Below are positions 54,385-63,036 of a stretch of DNA of 64,000 nucleotides, piece by piece. Made by a program: the position numbers and the translations under genes. Each line of letters opens with the position of its first letter. Within the stretch, counting starts at the first letter, position 1. Location of the stretch: NCBI GenBank assembly GCA_963665545.2, contig CAXXKZ010000007.1, positions 186,001-250,000 on the forward strand, written 5' to 3'. Source of the DNA: G963665545 sp963665545. Lineage in GTDB: Bacteria > Pseudomonadota > Gammaproteobacteria > Xanthomonadales > SZUA-36. The notes beneath the pieces were generated by a model. It worked only from the letters and a program-made list of their open reading frames with translations, had not been told where the DNA came from and did no database searches.

Positions 54385-55698
54385 ATGAACCACATTCGCA
54401 GCGCACTAATATTCGCCCTGCTCTACACCGCAGCATCAGCCCACGCTGTGCACGCCGCACAAGACCTGCACCAAGCCATCGCAGCCGATTACGACGCCAA
54501 CCTTGCAGCCCTTTACCTGCACTTCCATCAAAATCCGGAATTATCAAACCTCGAAATCAAGACAGCCAAGAGACTGGCGGCGGAAATTCGCCTCCTGGGT
54601 TATGAGGTCACCGAAGGTGTGGGCGGCACCGGCATCGTGGCTGTGCTGCAAAACGGCAGTGGTCCGACGGTGATGATTCGCGCCGACATGGATGGCTTGC
54701 CGGTCAAAGAAGACTCGGGCCTGGCCTATTCCTCTGTCGCCACCCAGGTGGACGAAGCCGGCATCGAGCAACCCGTCATGCACGCCTGTGGGCACGATGT
54801 TCACATCACGGCACTAGTGGGCACAGCGCGGCAAATGATTGAGCGCCGGGATAACTGGTCAGGCACGCTGATATTGATCGGCCAGCCGGCTGAAGAGCGC
54901 ATTTCCGGTGCCCGGGCCATGTTGGAGGACGGCTTGTATGAGCGCTTCCCCAAGCCCGACTACGCCCTGGCAATGCATGTGGATGCCGATTCACCTTCGG
55001 GCAAGATCACGGTGCCGCTCGACGTGGTGGGATCGAGCTCCGATTCAGTTGATGTCATCGTATACGGCATCGGCGCACACGGCGCCGCGCCCCATACCGG
55101 CATCGACCCGGTACTGGTGGCCGCGCAGATCATTGTCACGCTGCAGTCGGTTGTCAGCCGTACTCTCGCACCACTGGACGCGGGCGTGATCACCGTGGGT
55201 GCGATTCACGGCGGGACCAAACATAACATCATTGGCGATCGGGTGGACATGCAACTAACGGTCCGCTCGGACAACCCGCTGGTGCGTACCCAGTTACTCG
55301 ACGGCATCGACCGGGTGGCGCGGGGCGTGGCCCTGTCGCTGGGTGTACCCGAAGACAAGCTGCCCGAAGTGATCCGCTCGACGGTCGAGACCACGCCGCC
55401 CACGATCAACGACACCCCGACCGCGACCCGGGTGTTGAATGCGGTGATCTCTCACATGGGCCCGGAGTCAGTGGTTGAGCTACCCCGCACCGGCATGGGT
55501 GCAGAAGATTTTGCCTATTTCGTGCAACCTGATCTGGGCGTCAAGGGTGTCTATTTTGCGGTGGGCGGCACGCCCGAGGAAGAGCTCGGCTCGCAGCCAT
55601 CCCACCACTCACCGTTCTTCAAGATCGAACCGGAGCCCAGCATCAAGTCCGGTGTAGAGGCCATGGTGATCGCTACCCTGACACTGTTTGGAGATTGA
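54385..55698 (+). CDS. Secreted M20D amidohydrolase/carboxypeptidase
   Basis: 437 residues. A signal peptide (SALIFALLYTAASAHAVHAA) is followed by an M20 metallopeptidase of the hippurate/IAA-amino acid hydrolase type. Metal-binding motifs are MHACGHDVH (about 132-140), GQPAEE (about 175-180) and MGAEDFAYF near the C-terminus; the dimerisation domain has GAHGAAPH. Such enzymes cleave N-acyl or aminoacyl amides. It is the first gene after the RND operon and has its own spacing (116 bp). Start ATG 54385. Confidence 0.9.
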   Translation: MNHIRSALIFALLYTAASAHAVHAAQDLHQAIAADYDANLAALYLHFHQNPELSNLEIKTAKRLAAEIRLLGYEVTEGVGGTGIVAVLQNGSGPTVMIRADMDGLPVKEDSGLAYSSVATQVDEAGIEQPVMHACGHDVHITALVGTARQMIERRDNWSGTLILIGQPAEERISGARAMLEDGLYERFPKPDYALAMHVDADSPSGKITVPLDVVGSSSDSVDVIVYGIGAHGAAPHTGIDPVLVAAQIIVTLQSVVSRTLAPLDAGVITVGAIHGGTKHNIIGDRVDMQLTVRSDNPLVRTQLLDGIDRVARGVALSLGVPEDKLPEVIRSTVETTPPTINDTPTATRVLNAVISHMGPESVVELPRTGMGAEDFAYFVQPDLGVKGVYFAVGGTPEEELGSQPSHHSPFFKIEPEPSIKSGVEAMVIATLTLFGD

Positions 55699-56002
55699 AG
55701 CTGGCTCGGCTCAGTCCGGTAAAAGGCGCTGAAAAGGCCTGAAAAAGGCCTGAAAAGGGCCTGAAAAGGGGGCGCATTGCGGCCGGATCAGTCACCCCGT
55801 TTCGCGCACAGTCCGTTTAATTTGTCAGCAACTGACGCAACAGGTCAGCCTTGCGCCCTCTCCCTTGAATGCAAATTCCCTGTATCTATGCCATTCTTGG
55901 CTCAATTGTTGGTTGGCACATTGTTTGCATATCTATTGTACGAGGGGAAGTTGGAACGGGCATGGCGAACGCCGCCAGGCCATCAATAAGGGAAAACACC
56001 GC
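55699..56002. other. 304-bp gap with a tandem repeat, no gene seen
   Basis: Holds the short array at 55720-55771 (units of the type CTGAAAAGGC, about five copies with variable A and G runs). The rest is ordinary intergenic DNA leading to the PilU start; frames upstream of ATG 56003 do not look like PilU. Confidence 0.6.
55720..55771. repeat. Short tandem repeat (CTGAAAAGGC-type)
   Basis: About five degenerate units differing in the length of the A and G runs; probably a slippage product. Confidence 0.75.
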
Positions 56003-57052
56003 ATGGATATTCGAGCACTTCTGAAGGAGCTGATCGAACGCGAAGGCTCCGACCTTTACATTACGACAAACAGCCCTCCTCTGGTTCGCGCCGAGGGCGT
56101 GAACAATCCTGTTGGGACAACATGCTGTGACGAGGCGGATACTGAAGCCTTGGCCAACTCATTAATGACCGACGAGGAGCAATCCATATTTGCGACTTCT
56201 TTGGAGATGAATCTGGGCATCAACTTTGATGATGTGGGCCGCTTTCGGGTCAATGTGCACCGCCAGCGCAATAGCGTCGGAATCGTCATCCGCCACGTCA
56301 AGACTACGATCCCAACGCTGGAACAGCTTAGGTTACCCAGTGACTTGAAAGAAATTGTCATGCAAAAGCGCGGCCTGGTGCTGGTCACCGGGGCGACGGG
56401 ATCGGGCAAGTCAACGACGCTGGCGGCGATGCTCGATCACAGAAATGAAAATTCGGGCGGGCACATCGTGACCGTCGAAGATCCCATCGAGTTCATTCAC
56501 CCCAACAAGCAAAGCATTTTCACCCAGCGGGAAATAGGAATGGACACCCTGTCCTTCAATGATGCACTCAAGAACGCATTGCGCCAGGCACCGGACGTCA
56601 TCCTGATTGGCGAAATTCGCGATCGAGAGACGATGGAGGCGGCGATTACCTTTGCCGACACAGGTCATCTGTGCCTGGGGACACTGCACGCAAGCAATGC
56701 CTACCAAACGCTGCACAGGGTGATGAACTTTTTCCCGGGCGAACGTCACGATGACATCTACTTGCAGCTCTCCATGAACCTGCGTGCAGTTATCTCGCAA
56801 CGCCTGGTGCCAGCGAGTGATGGCAAGCGCGTGGCTGCAATAGAAGTCCTGCGCGACACGGCCTTTGTCAAGGAATTGATCAGGAAGGGCGAGGTGGACA
56901 ACATCAGTGAGGGCATGGTGAGAGGCGCGACCGGTGGCTGCAAGACTTTCGACATGGCCTTGTTGGAGCTCTATTCAGAGGGCAAAATCGACGAGAAAGT
57001 CGCGCTGGCCAATGCCGACTACCCCAACGATCTGCGGCTTGCATTACAATAG
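56003..57052 (+). CDS. pilU: Type IV pilus retraction ATPase PilU
   Basis: Cytoplasmic hexameric ATPase of the PilT/PilU group, which powers pilus retraction. Walker A GATGSGKST (about residues 131-139), Asp box HIVTVEDPIEF, Walker B-like DVILIGEIRDRETM (about 205-218) and the His box TGHLCLGTLHASNA. More like PilU than PilT from DIRALLKELIEREGSDLYIT and the C-terminus ADYPNDLRLALQ. The frame remains open for 64 further codons after the TAG (to TGA at 57245-57247), encoding an acidic, EAPG-repeat tail; PilU homologues often have a C-terminal extension here. ATG 56003 follows AAGGGAAAA. Confidence 0.9.
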   Translation: MDIRALLKELIEREGSDLYITTNSPPLVRAEGVNNPVGTTCCDEADTEALANSLMTDEEQSIFATSLEMNLGINFDDVGRFRVNVHRQRNSVGIVIRHVKTTIPTLEQLRLPSDLKEIVMQKRGLVLVTGATGSGKSTTLAAMLDHRNENSGGHIVTVEDPIEFIHPNKQSIFTQREIGMDTLSFNDALKNALRQAPDVILIGEIRDRETMEAAITFADTGHLCLGTLHASNAYQTLHRVMNFFPGERHDDIYLQLSMNLRAVISQRLVPASDGKRVAAIEVLRDTAFVKELIRKGEVDNISEGMVRGATGGCKTFDMALLELYSEGKIDEKVALANADYPNDLRLALQ

Positions 57053-57159
57053 GCCGTCCCTGGAAAGGATGGAGAAACAGCAGAGACCGAGGAAGAGAAG
57101 TCAGGTGCATGGTCGGTCAACAGCAAATTATCGCTGCTGCAAGACAGCATTGAGCTCGA

Positions 57160-57219
57160 GGAAGCACCCGGGGAAGCACCCGGGGAAGCACCCGGGGAAG
57201 CACCCGGGGAAGCACCCCC
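57160..57219. repeat. 12-bp tandem repeat (GGAAGCACCCGG)
   Basis: Four perfect units and a fifth ending CCC. In the PilU frame it encodes (EAPG)n, beyond the TAG stop. Number of units could vary between strains. Confidence 0.9.
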
Positions 57220-57380
57220 GGAAGCGGTCGCAGCTCAAGCGGGCTGAAATAACTCTGCCTGCTGGTTTGCCCGCAGTCATTGAGCGGGGTCCTGGACAAT
57301 AACCGATGAAGAAGTGTGGGGTCAGACGGGCGGCTCGGGTTATCATGCTCAGCCGCCCGGAATTAAATCGGAACTGATAA

Positions 57381-58820
57381 ATGTCCAGAATAATGATATT
57401 CATGGCGCTGACCCTTGCGTTGGCGCCACCCGCATTGGCCCAGCAAACCAGCCAATTTTCAGATGCAGTAAAGCAATACATATCTCATAGCGCCCCAGCT
57501 CTGCTCATAACCAACGCTCACTTGATTGATGGCAGTGGAATTGCCGTGTCCGGACTGCAGGATGTGGCGATTATTGATGGCAGAATCGCCAGCGTGACAC
57601 CGGCAGGACAGCAGGCGCCCAATGAGCAAGCCGAAATCATCGATGGCAGCGGCAAAACCCTGATGCCGGGGCTGGTGATGGTGCATGAGCACCTGTTCTA
57701 CAATGACCACAAGCGCGAGGCCATGCTCCCGCATTACATGTCTGAAGCACCCACGTTCGCAGCGCTCTATCTCGCCCACGGTATTACCAGCGCACGCACC
57801 GGCGGCACGATGAACATCACCGACGACCTGGCGATCAAAAAAGCAGTGGATGGGGGCCGGCATCTAGGGCCCAAGCTCCACCTCACGACGCCATATATTG
57901 AAGGTCCGGGCAGCTTTGCATACCAGATGCCGGTGCCGGCAGACGCGCAGGAAGTCCGCGAATTCGTGCGTTACTGGGCCAGCCAGGGCGTGACCTCGAT
58001 CAAGGCCTATGTCAAGGTGTCGCGCGAGGTGCTGGCGGCTGCGATCGATGAAGCCCACAAGCAGGGCATGCAAGCGACCGGCCACCTGTGCTCGGTGACT
58101 TATCATGAAGCGGCTGCAATGGGCATCGACAACCTCGAACATGGCTTCCTGGTTGCAACGGACTTTGTCGCCGACAAAGTGCCGGACCAATGCCCCGATG
58201 GCGCCACGGCAGCCTTGCTGGCCGTCGACCCTGCAGGTGAAGAGGCCCAGGCACTTTTCAAACACCTGATCAGCAACAATGTAACCGTGACCTCGACACT
58301 GGCTGTTTTTGCGGCCGGCACGCGCGACTACTTGCCATCGCCCGGCGCCATGGATTTGATGGCCGAGCGCACCAGAGCGCTCAACCAGGAGTACTTGAAG
58401 AACTTCGGCCCGGAAGGCCAACAGCGCTCTGGCATTGAAAAATCTGTCGCAGGGGCCATGGCATTGGAGAGAGCCTTTGCTGCCGCCGGCGGCAGGCTTG
58501 TCGCCGGAACCGACCCCACGGGCTGGGGCGCGACCATTCCGGGGCCCGGGAGCTAGGCCGCGCTGTTCCTGCTCAATGAAGCGGGCTTCTCACCCCTTGA
58601 AGTAATCACAATTGCGACGTTCAATGGCGCCCGGTTGCTGGGCATCGCTGATGAAACGGGTTCGATTGCAGCGGGCAAAGCGGCCGATTTGATCCTGGTC
58701 AATGGCAATCCGGAAGAAAACCTTCGTGATCTTGAACATATCGACCTGGTGTTCAAGGACGGTATCGCATTCAATGCCGCGAAAATCACAGCGGCATACA
58801 AAGGCAAGGTCGGCAGATGA
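57381..58820 (+). pseudogene. Secreted amidohydrolase family protein with in-frame TAG
   Basis: Metal-dependent imidazolonepropionase/prolidase-like amidohydrolase. Signal peptide (FMALTLALAPPALAQQ); metal-site motifs MPGLVMVHEHLFYND (about 94-108), QATGHLCSVTYHEA and AGTDPTGWG. The frame is stopped by TAG at 58554-58556 (GPGS-stop-AALFLLNEAGF) and continues in the same frame to 58820 with the proper end (IATFNGARLLGIADETGSIA, then GKAADLILVNGNP). Total 479 residues; CAG to TAG would explain the stop. Without the last 88 residues the barrel and the second small domain are incomplete. The stop of the full frame overlaps the M14-like gene (ATGA). Confidence 0.87.
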
Positions 58821-59254
58821 GTGACACAAAACCCTACGCCATAGGCACGCCGGGTACCCCATGGGGTGACCGCGAAAAGACGGCCTGGCTTCTTCAGCAA
58901 AAGGTCAAACGCTCGTATTCACAGCAGGTCGTCGACAAACTCGAAGTCCTGAAAGACCGTTTTGATATCGAACAATATGGGGCACTCTTGTATTCGCCCA
59001 ACCACTATCCCTTATATGCCGCCAAATCCCGTCAGTGGGATCAAGACAAGGCAACTGTGCTGGTTACCGGTGGGGTGCACGGGTATGAAACCAGCGGTGT
59101 TCAGGGCGCGATTCGTTTTCTTGAAACCCGGGCCCAGAATTATTGCGCGTGGTTCAATATTGTTGTTGCGCCCTGTGTAAGCCCCTGGGGTTACGAGACT
59201 ATCAATCGATGGAATCCTATCGCGGTCGACCCAAATCGTTCATTTCGTGGCGAC
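58817..59254 (+). pseudogene. M14-like metallocarboxypeptidase, 5' part (split by IS110)
   Basis: N-terminal 146 residues of a small M14-type peptidase. The first zinc ligands are in GGVHGYETSG (H-x-x-E, about residues 80-89), and the segment WFNIVVAPCVSPWGYETINR precedes DPNRSFRGD, where IS110 enters. Joining codon GAC 59252-59254 to TCA 60819 restores a 307-residue protein (FRGD-SGPEAAALM). The start ATG overlaps the end of the amidohydrolase frame, so both were once coupled. Confidence 0.85.
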
Positions 59255-59280
59255 AGCCCATCAGGTGGCGACAGCCCATC
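59247..59280. repeat. 18-bp tandem duplication at the IS110 left junction
   Basis: GTGGCGACAGCCCATCAG is followed directly by GTGGCGACAGCCCATCGG. Each unit contains the last 8 bp of the target gene and the first 10 bp of the element. Confidence 0.85.
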
Positions 59281-59545
59281 GGAAGATATAGTCATTTCGA
59301 TCCACTTTCAGCGATACTCATTGCAACTGACAGGTACTGTCGGTGAGAGTGGAACATGCACTTGCGAACTACGAATAAATCGGCCAAAACACTCGATGTT
59401 CACCGCTTCTACTTCGAGTTCACAAGTGCGCTTGAGTTCGATAACGAACACTCAGGGCTCGCCGTCCAACCGGCTCACCTATATTTGCTTCGCAGAACTC
59501 AGGCATGCATGTTCCAACCGGTAATTTAACACCAGGAGTGCACCA
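59281..59545 (+). ncRNA. Possible bridge RNA region of the second IS110 element
   Basis: Non-coding leader at the expected place. It contains ACTCAGGGC (59450-59458), identical to the right junction at 60817-60825, but in an orientation that does not fit the usual right target guide, so the match may be chance. Confidence 0.35.
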
Positions 59546-60799
59546 ATGAAAACCATGACAATGCAACCCTATGCTGCCTTTGTTGGTATTGACTGGGCAG
59601 ACACCAAACATGATGTGTGTATTCAGCCAGCGGATAGCCTGCGAAGAGAGTTCGCGGTCATTCCGCACAAAGTTGAAGAGATTGATGCGTGGGCGCGATC
59701 GTTACACAGACGTTTCTCTGGGCCCATTGCTATTGCTTTAGAACTATCGAAAGGGCCGCTCGTCTATGCATTACAAAAGTACGATTACTTTGTCATCTTT
59801 CCAATCAATCCATCAACCCTGGCCAAATATCGTGAGGCGTTTCAGCCCAGCCGTGCCAAAGATGATCCTACCGATGCTGAGCTGGCATTAGATTTGATCC
59901 TTCGGCATCCGGAACGGTTTGAACCGATGCAGCCACAAAGCGTTGAAATACGCAAACTGGCAGCACTGGTTGAGCACCGACGACGATTGGTCAGTGATCG
60001 AGTGCGACTCACCAACAGATTGCGCAACACCTTGAAACAGTACTATCCACAGACCTTGGAATGGTTTGATCGGATCAACACAAAGCTGTTCTGTGACTTT
60101 ATTCAACGCTGGCCAACACTCATACAGGTGAAACGCGCCAGAACCACGACCTTGATGACTTTTTTCCGCGCTGGGCACACGCGCAATCCTGCGTTACTTG
60201 AAACACGTCTGGCGTCCATCAGATCAAGTCAGCATTTAACCCTGGATGAGGCAGTGATCGCCCCCAACAAGTTACATGCACTGATGCTTGTCGGTATGTT
60301 GCAAGTGATTCTTGATGCCATAAAGACTTACGATCAAACCATCGCTGAGCTTGCCCCTAAACACCATGATTATGATTTGTTCAGTTCGCTACCCGGTGCA
60401 GGACCATCGCTTGCACCACGTTTACTGGTGGCCTTTGGCGAGCAGAGAAATCGGTTTAAGAATGCCGCTGAGCTACAGAAGTACGCCGGCATTGCGCCAG
60501 TAACTGAACGTAGCGGCACTAAACACTGGGTACACTGGCGATGGCGTTGTCCCAACTTCGTCAGACAGACCTTTGTTGAATGGGCGGCACAAACTCTTAA
60601 CAAGTCGTACTGGGCAGGTGAGTACTATCGACAACAACGTGAAAAGGGCAGTGGTCATCAATCCGCACTGAGGGCACTTGCATTCAAGTGGATCCGCATT
60701 CTTTACCGTTGTTGGCAAACCAGGACTCAGTATGATGAAGCAACATATCTCAAAGCCTTACTGCGTCGTGGATCTCCACTGGTGGCAAAAGCTGTCTAA
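59546..60799 (+). CDS. IS110 family transposase
   Basis: 417 residues; distinct from the 47.6-kb element. The DEDD domain reads FVGIDWADTKHDVCIQ, IALELSKGPL and KDDPTDAELALDLIL; the C-terminal Tnp_20 domain has LPGAGPSLAPRLLVAFG and YAGIAPVTERSGTKHWVH. The start ATG has AGGAG 7 nt upstream. Appears intact. Confidence 0.93.
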   Translation: MKTMTMQPYAAFVGIDWADTKHDVCIQPADSLRREFAVIPHKVEEIDAWARSLHRRFSGPIAIALELSKGPLVYALQKYDYFVIFPINPSTLAKYREAFQPSRAKDDPTDAELALDLILRHPERFEPMQPQSVEIRKLAALVEHRRRLVSDRVRLTNRLRNTLKQYYPQTLEWFDRINTKLFCDFIQRWPTLIQVKRARTTTLMTFFRAGHTRNPALLETRLASIRSSQHLTLDEAVIAPNKLHALMLVGMLQVILDAIKTYDQTIAELAPKHHDYDLFSSLPGAGPSLAPRLLVAFGEQRNRFKNAAELQKYAGIAPVTERSGTKHWVHWRWRCPNFVRQTFVEWAAQTLNKSYWAGEYYRQQREKGSGHQSALRALAFKWIRILYRCWQTRTQYDEATYLKALLRRGSPLVAKAV

Positions 60800-60818
60800 A
60801 AAATAGTTGCAAAACGAC

Positions 60819-61304
60819 TCAGGGCCAGAAGCGGCCGCGCTGATGCAATTTCTGGCCGCACAAACGCAGAATTTTGTAGCCCATTTCGATTTGCATGAAA
60901 CGACAGATACCGACAACACAGAGTTCAGGCCGGCACTGTCGGCCAGGGATGGCATTGAGCAGGATCAGTGGAATATTCCAGACGGTTTTTACTCGGTGGG
61001 TGACGCCAACAGGCCCGAGGCTGATTTTCAAACAGCCATGATCCGATCGGTGGAGCAAGTCACGCATATTGCCCCGCCCGATAGTGATGGAAAAATTATC
61101 GGTGCGACACTTGAGCAGTGGGGCGTAATTCACTACAACGCCAAGCCGCTGGGCCTGTGCATGGGTGCTACCGACGCCCCGTATGTGACCACCACGGAGG
61201 TCTACCCCGATAGCCCGAAAGTTGACGACGAGAACTGCATATGCGCACAAGTGGCGGCAGTCGTGGGTGGGCTTGATTACATCAAACAAAAAACCGCATG
61301 CTGA
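60819..61304 (+). pseudogene. M14-like metallocarboxypeptidase, 3' part
   Basis: Continues the frame of 58817-59254: SGPEAAALMQFLAAQTQNF, then HFDLHETTDTD with the third zinc-binding histidine, and LGLCMGATDAPYVTTTEVYP near the end. It may be translated weakly from a TTG at 60807 inside the IS110 end, but without the first zinc ligands it cannot be active. Confidence 0.83.
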
Positions 61305-61329
61305 TCATGCGGTTGCGAGGACAGCCATC

Positions 61330-61881
61330 ATGACCGATCTGCAACTCCAACCCGCCCTGAGCCGGCTGTTCAGAGGCACCGCGCAGGCCCACCACACGGC
61401 TTTCGCCGCCACCGACGGCGCCGGCCCCGACTGGCCAATTTGGTACGCGGACCACCTGCAGGAGCCGCTGGGGCAGTTGGTAGGCGTGGAATTTTACAAA
61501 AGCCAGCTCATCTACTGCCTCATGAATGCCGATTTCGAGCACCTGGCCCGCGCGCCGGAGACCGACTGGGCGGATTTTTACGCGCATGAGTTTGTCGAAC
61601 GCTATGCCGCCAGCGAAACTGCCCGGGAGGACACGCTGGCACTATATTTCATGACCACCTGCCCGTTCTGCCAGCGTGTCATGAAAGCCATTGCCCGCCT
61701 GGGCCTGGATGTTGAGATGCGCGACGTAGTTGCGGACAACGGCTTGCGTGATGAACTGATACAAGCTCGCGGCAGGGCCACGGTGCCGGTGCTGTGGATT
61801 CAATCACCCGATGGCAAAGTGCGGTGGATGCCGGAGTCACGGGATATCATCCACTACCTGGAAAGCACTTACGGCCAATAG
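61330..61881 (+). CDS. Glutaredoxin-domain protein with N-terminal extension
   Basis: 183 residues. The C-terminal 80 residues are a glutaredoxin/GST-N-like fold: LYFMTTCPFCQRVMKAIARL (redox pair C-P-F-C, about residues 110-113) and RATVPVLWIQSPDG with the cis-Pro. The N-terminal 100 residues (QLQPALSRLFRGTAQAHHTA, DWPIWYADHLQEPL) form a helical domain I cannot name. ATG 61330 was chosen as the only start giving this N-terminus. Glutathione-linked disulfide exchange in the cytoplasm is the likely role. Confidence 0.75.
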   Translation: MTDLQLQPALSRLFRGTAQAHHTAFAATDGAGPDWPIWYADHLQEPLGQLVGVEFYKSQLIYCLMNADFEHLARAPETDWADFYAHEFVERYAASETAREDTLALYFMTTCPFCQRVMKAIARLGLDVEMRDVVADNGLRDELIQARGRATVPVLWIQSPDGKVRWMPESRDIIHYLESTYGQ

Positions 61882-62062
61882 CAATAAGCCTCAGACTGGG
61901 CGGGTCATAAGGGACTAAAATTTTGGGCTTGCAACTGGCAAAATATGCAAAATGTGAGTAAGTATGAGTGAACCCCATTAAAAATGTAAGTTATTGACTG
62001 CACTCGAGTTCAGAAAATGACTTCTGCTCGCAATGCAGCTCACAATAAAGGGGTGAATAGAA

Positions 62063-62425
62063 ATGAAATTATTTTTGGCATTAATGCTGTTATTGCTGAT
62101 GTCTGCTGTTCCCGTACTGGGTCAAGCGTATGAACTTAAATTGGATGCCAACGGCTGCCACAAGGACGGCAAGTACGGCAAGTATCATTGTCACGAGGGC
62201 GCCCATGCCGGAGAGTCGTTCATCTCCCACAAAGATTATCCTGGCTATGAGCGCCAATCCCTCAAGATTGCACAAATGTCCCTGATTAAAATGAGCTACG
62301 CGGGCGTCTGTTTCACGCCTGACAACGACCTGTACAAGCTGCAAAAAAGGTATTGGACTTATCGAACGCTCGACCAATGCCTGAGCGCTGGCGGGCGCAT
62401 CGATGGTACAGTCGTAATACATTAG
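62063..62425 (+). CDS. Small secreted protein with YHCH metal-binding motif
   Basis: 120 residues: signal peptide (LFLALMLLLLMSAVPVLGQA), then NGCHKDGKYGKYHCHEG. This Cys/His cluster recurs in many bacterial secreted or surface-linked proteins (HxDxKxGxYHCH type), where it probably binds zinc or copper. The remainder has two cysteines (GVCFTPD, LDQCLSAG) that may form a disulfide. Function unknown. It is isolated, with gaps of 181 and 128 bp. Confidence 0.7.
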   Translation: MKLFLALMLLLLMSAVPVLGQAYELKLDANGCHKDGKYGKYHCHEGAHAGESFISHKDYPGYERQSLKIAQMSLIKMSYAGVCFTPDNDLYKLQKRYWTYRTLDQCLSAGGRIDGTVVIH

Positions 62426-62553
62426 CGCCAATCAAGGGGCAGCATAGCGGTTTCGACGCATAGCACTCGCATGCGCCCAGCAGGAGCTGTGCCCGCTTCC
62501 CGGCGCGCGCCGGACTGTGTCATGATGATCTGTCGAAATTAAGGATTCACCGA

Positions 62554-63006
62554 ATGCTCCAGTTTGAACCTGCGGGAATAAAGTGGTGGAACAAACCGCT
62601 TGTGAAATATCGTGGTCAAGACCTGCCTGCAGAATTGGCGGTCCTTCAAATTGATCTTGAGCCTGAAGAGGCGGGTGTTTGGCTCAATTCCGGGAGCATA
62701 AAGACCGGTGTAACCGATCTGGTGAAGATGGAAACAGCCGGTCAAGTAAACACGTATAGAACGCTGAAGGTGGATATTCCTGACCTCGTGAGCAACGCCA
62801 TACGAATGCTCTATAAGGTGTCCCGTTTGTCAGAAGGGTGTCCGGATTTGGTCATCTGGAATGAGAGCACACAGGTTTTCCGGTTTGCCAGGGTGAAGTG
62901 TCCTCACTGGGATCAAGTTTCCAAAGAACAAATGGGCTTCATGAAGGTCGCAAAAAAATATGGCATAAAATGCAAGGTCGTGGACTGGGAACTCGCCAGA
63001 CCCTGA
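62554..63006 (+). CDS. VRR-NUC-like protein with altered catalytic motif
   Basis: 150 residues. The last 60 resemble a VRR-NUC nuclease domain: GCPDLVIWNESTQVF, FARVKCPHWDQVSKEQMGFM. In active members the E-V-K triplet carries the catalytic Glu and Lys; here it reads R-V-K, so metal-dependent cleavage is doubtful. The N-terminal 90 residues are alpha/beta and unrecognised. Start ATG 62554 after TTAAGGATTCACCGA (AAGGA about 7 nt upstream). Confidence 0.65.
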   Translation: MLQFEPAGIKWWNKPLVKYRGQDLPAELAVLQIDLEPEEAGVWLNSGSIKTGVTDLVKMETAGQVNTYRTLKVDIPDLVSNAIRMLYKVSRLSEGCPDLVIWNESTQVFRFARVKCPHWDQVSKEQMGFMKVAKKYGIKCKVVDWELARP

Positions 63007-63036
63007 TCAAGCACAGCCACCATTTAGCGGGTTATC

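Larger units (their letters stand above)
59255..60818 (+). mobile_element. IS110 family element inside the M14-like gene
   Basis: Approximately 1.56 kb; the tetranucleotide CGAC is shared by both junctions (59251-59254 and 60815-60818), so the ends are known within 4 bp from the broken host gene. Long non-coding part (about 290 bp) upstream of the transposase and only about 15 bp downstream, the arrangement of the IS110 group. Confidence 0.85.

Noticed and set aside
57160..57219. Tandem repeat as a possible CRISPR array
   Set aside because: Units are only 12 bp and directly adjacent, without spacers.
61292..61313. Hairpin CCGCATG-CATGCGG as a terminator of the M14-like gene
   Set aside because: On the plus strand no T run follows; T residues lie on the minus strand, where no gene would need it.
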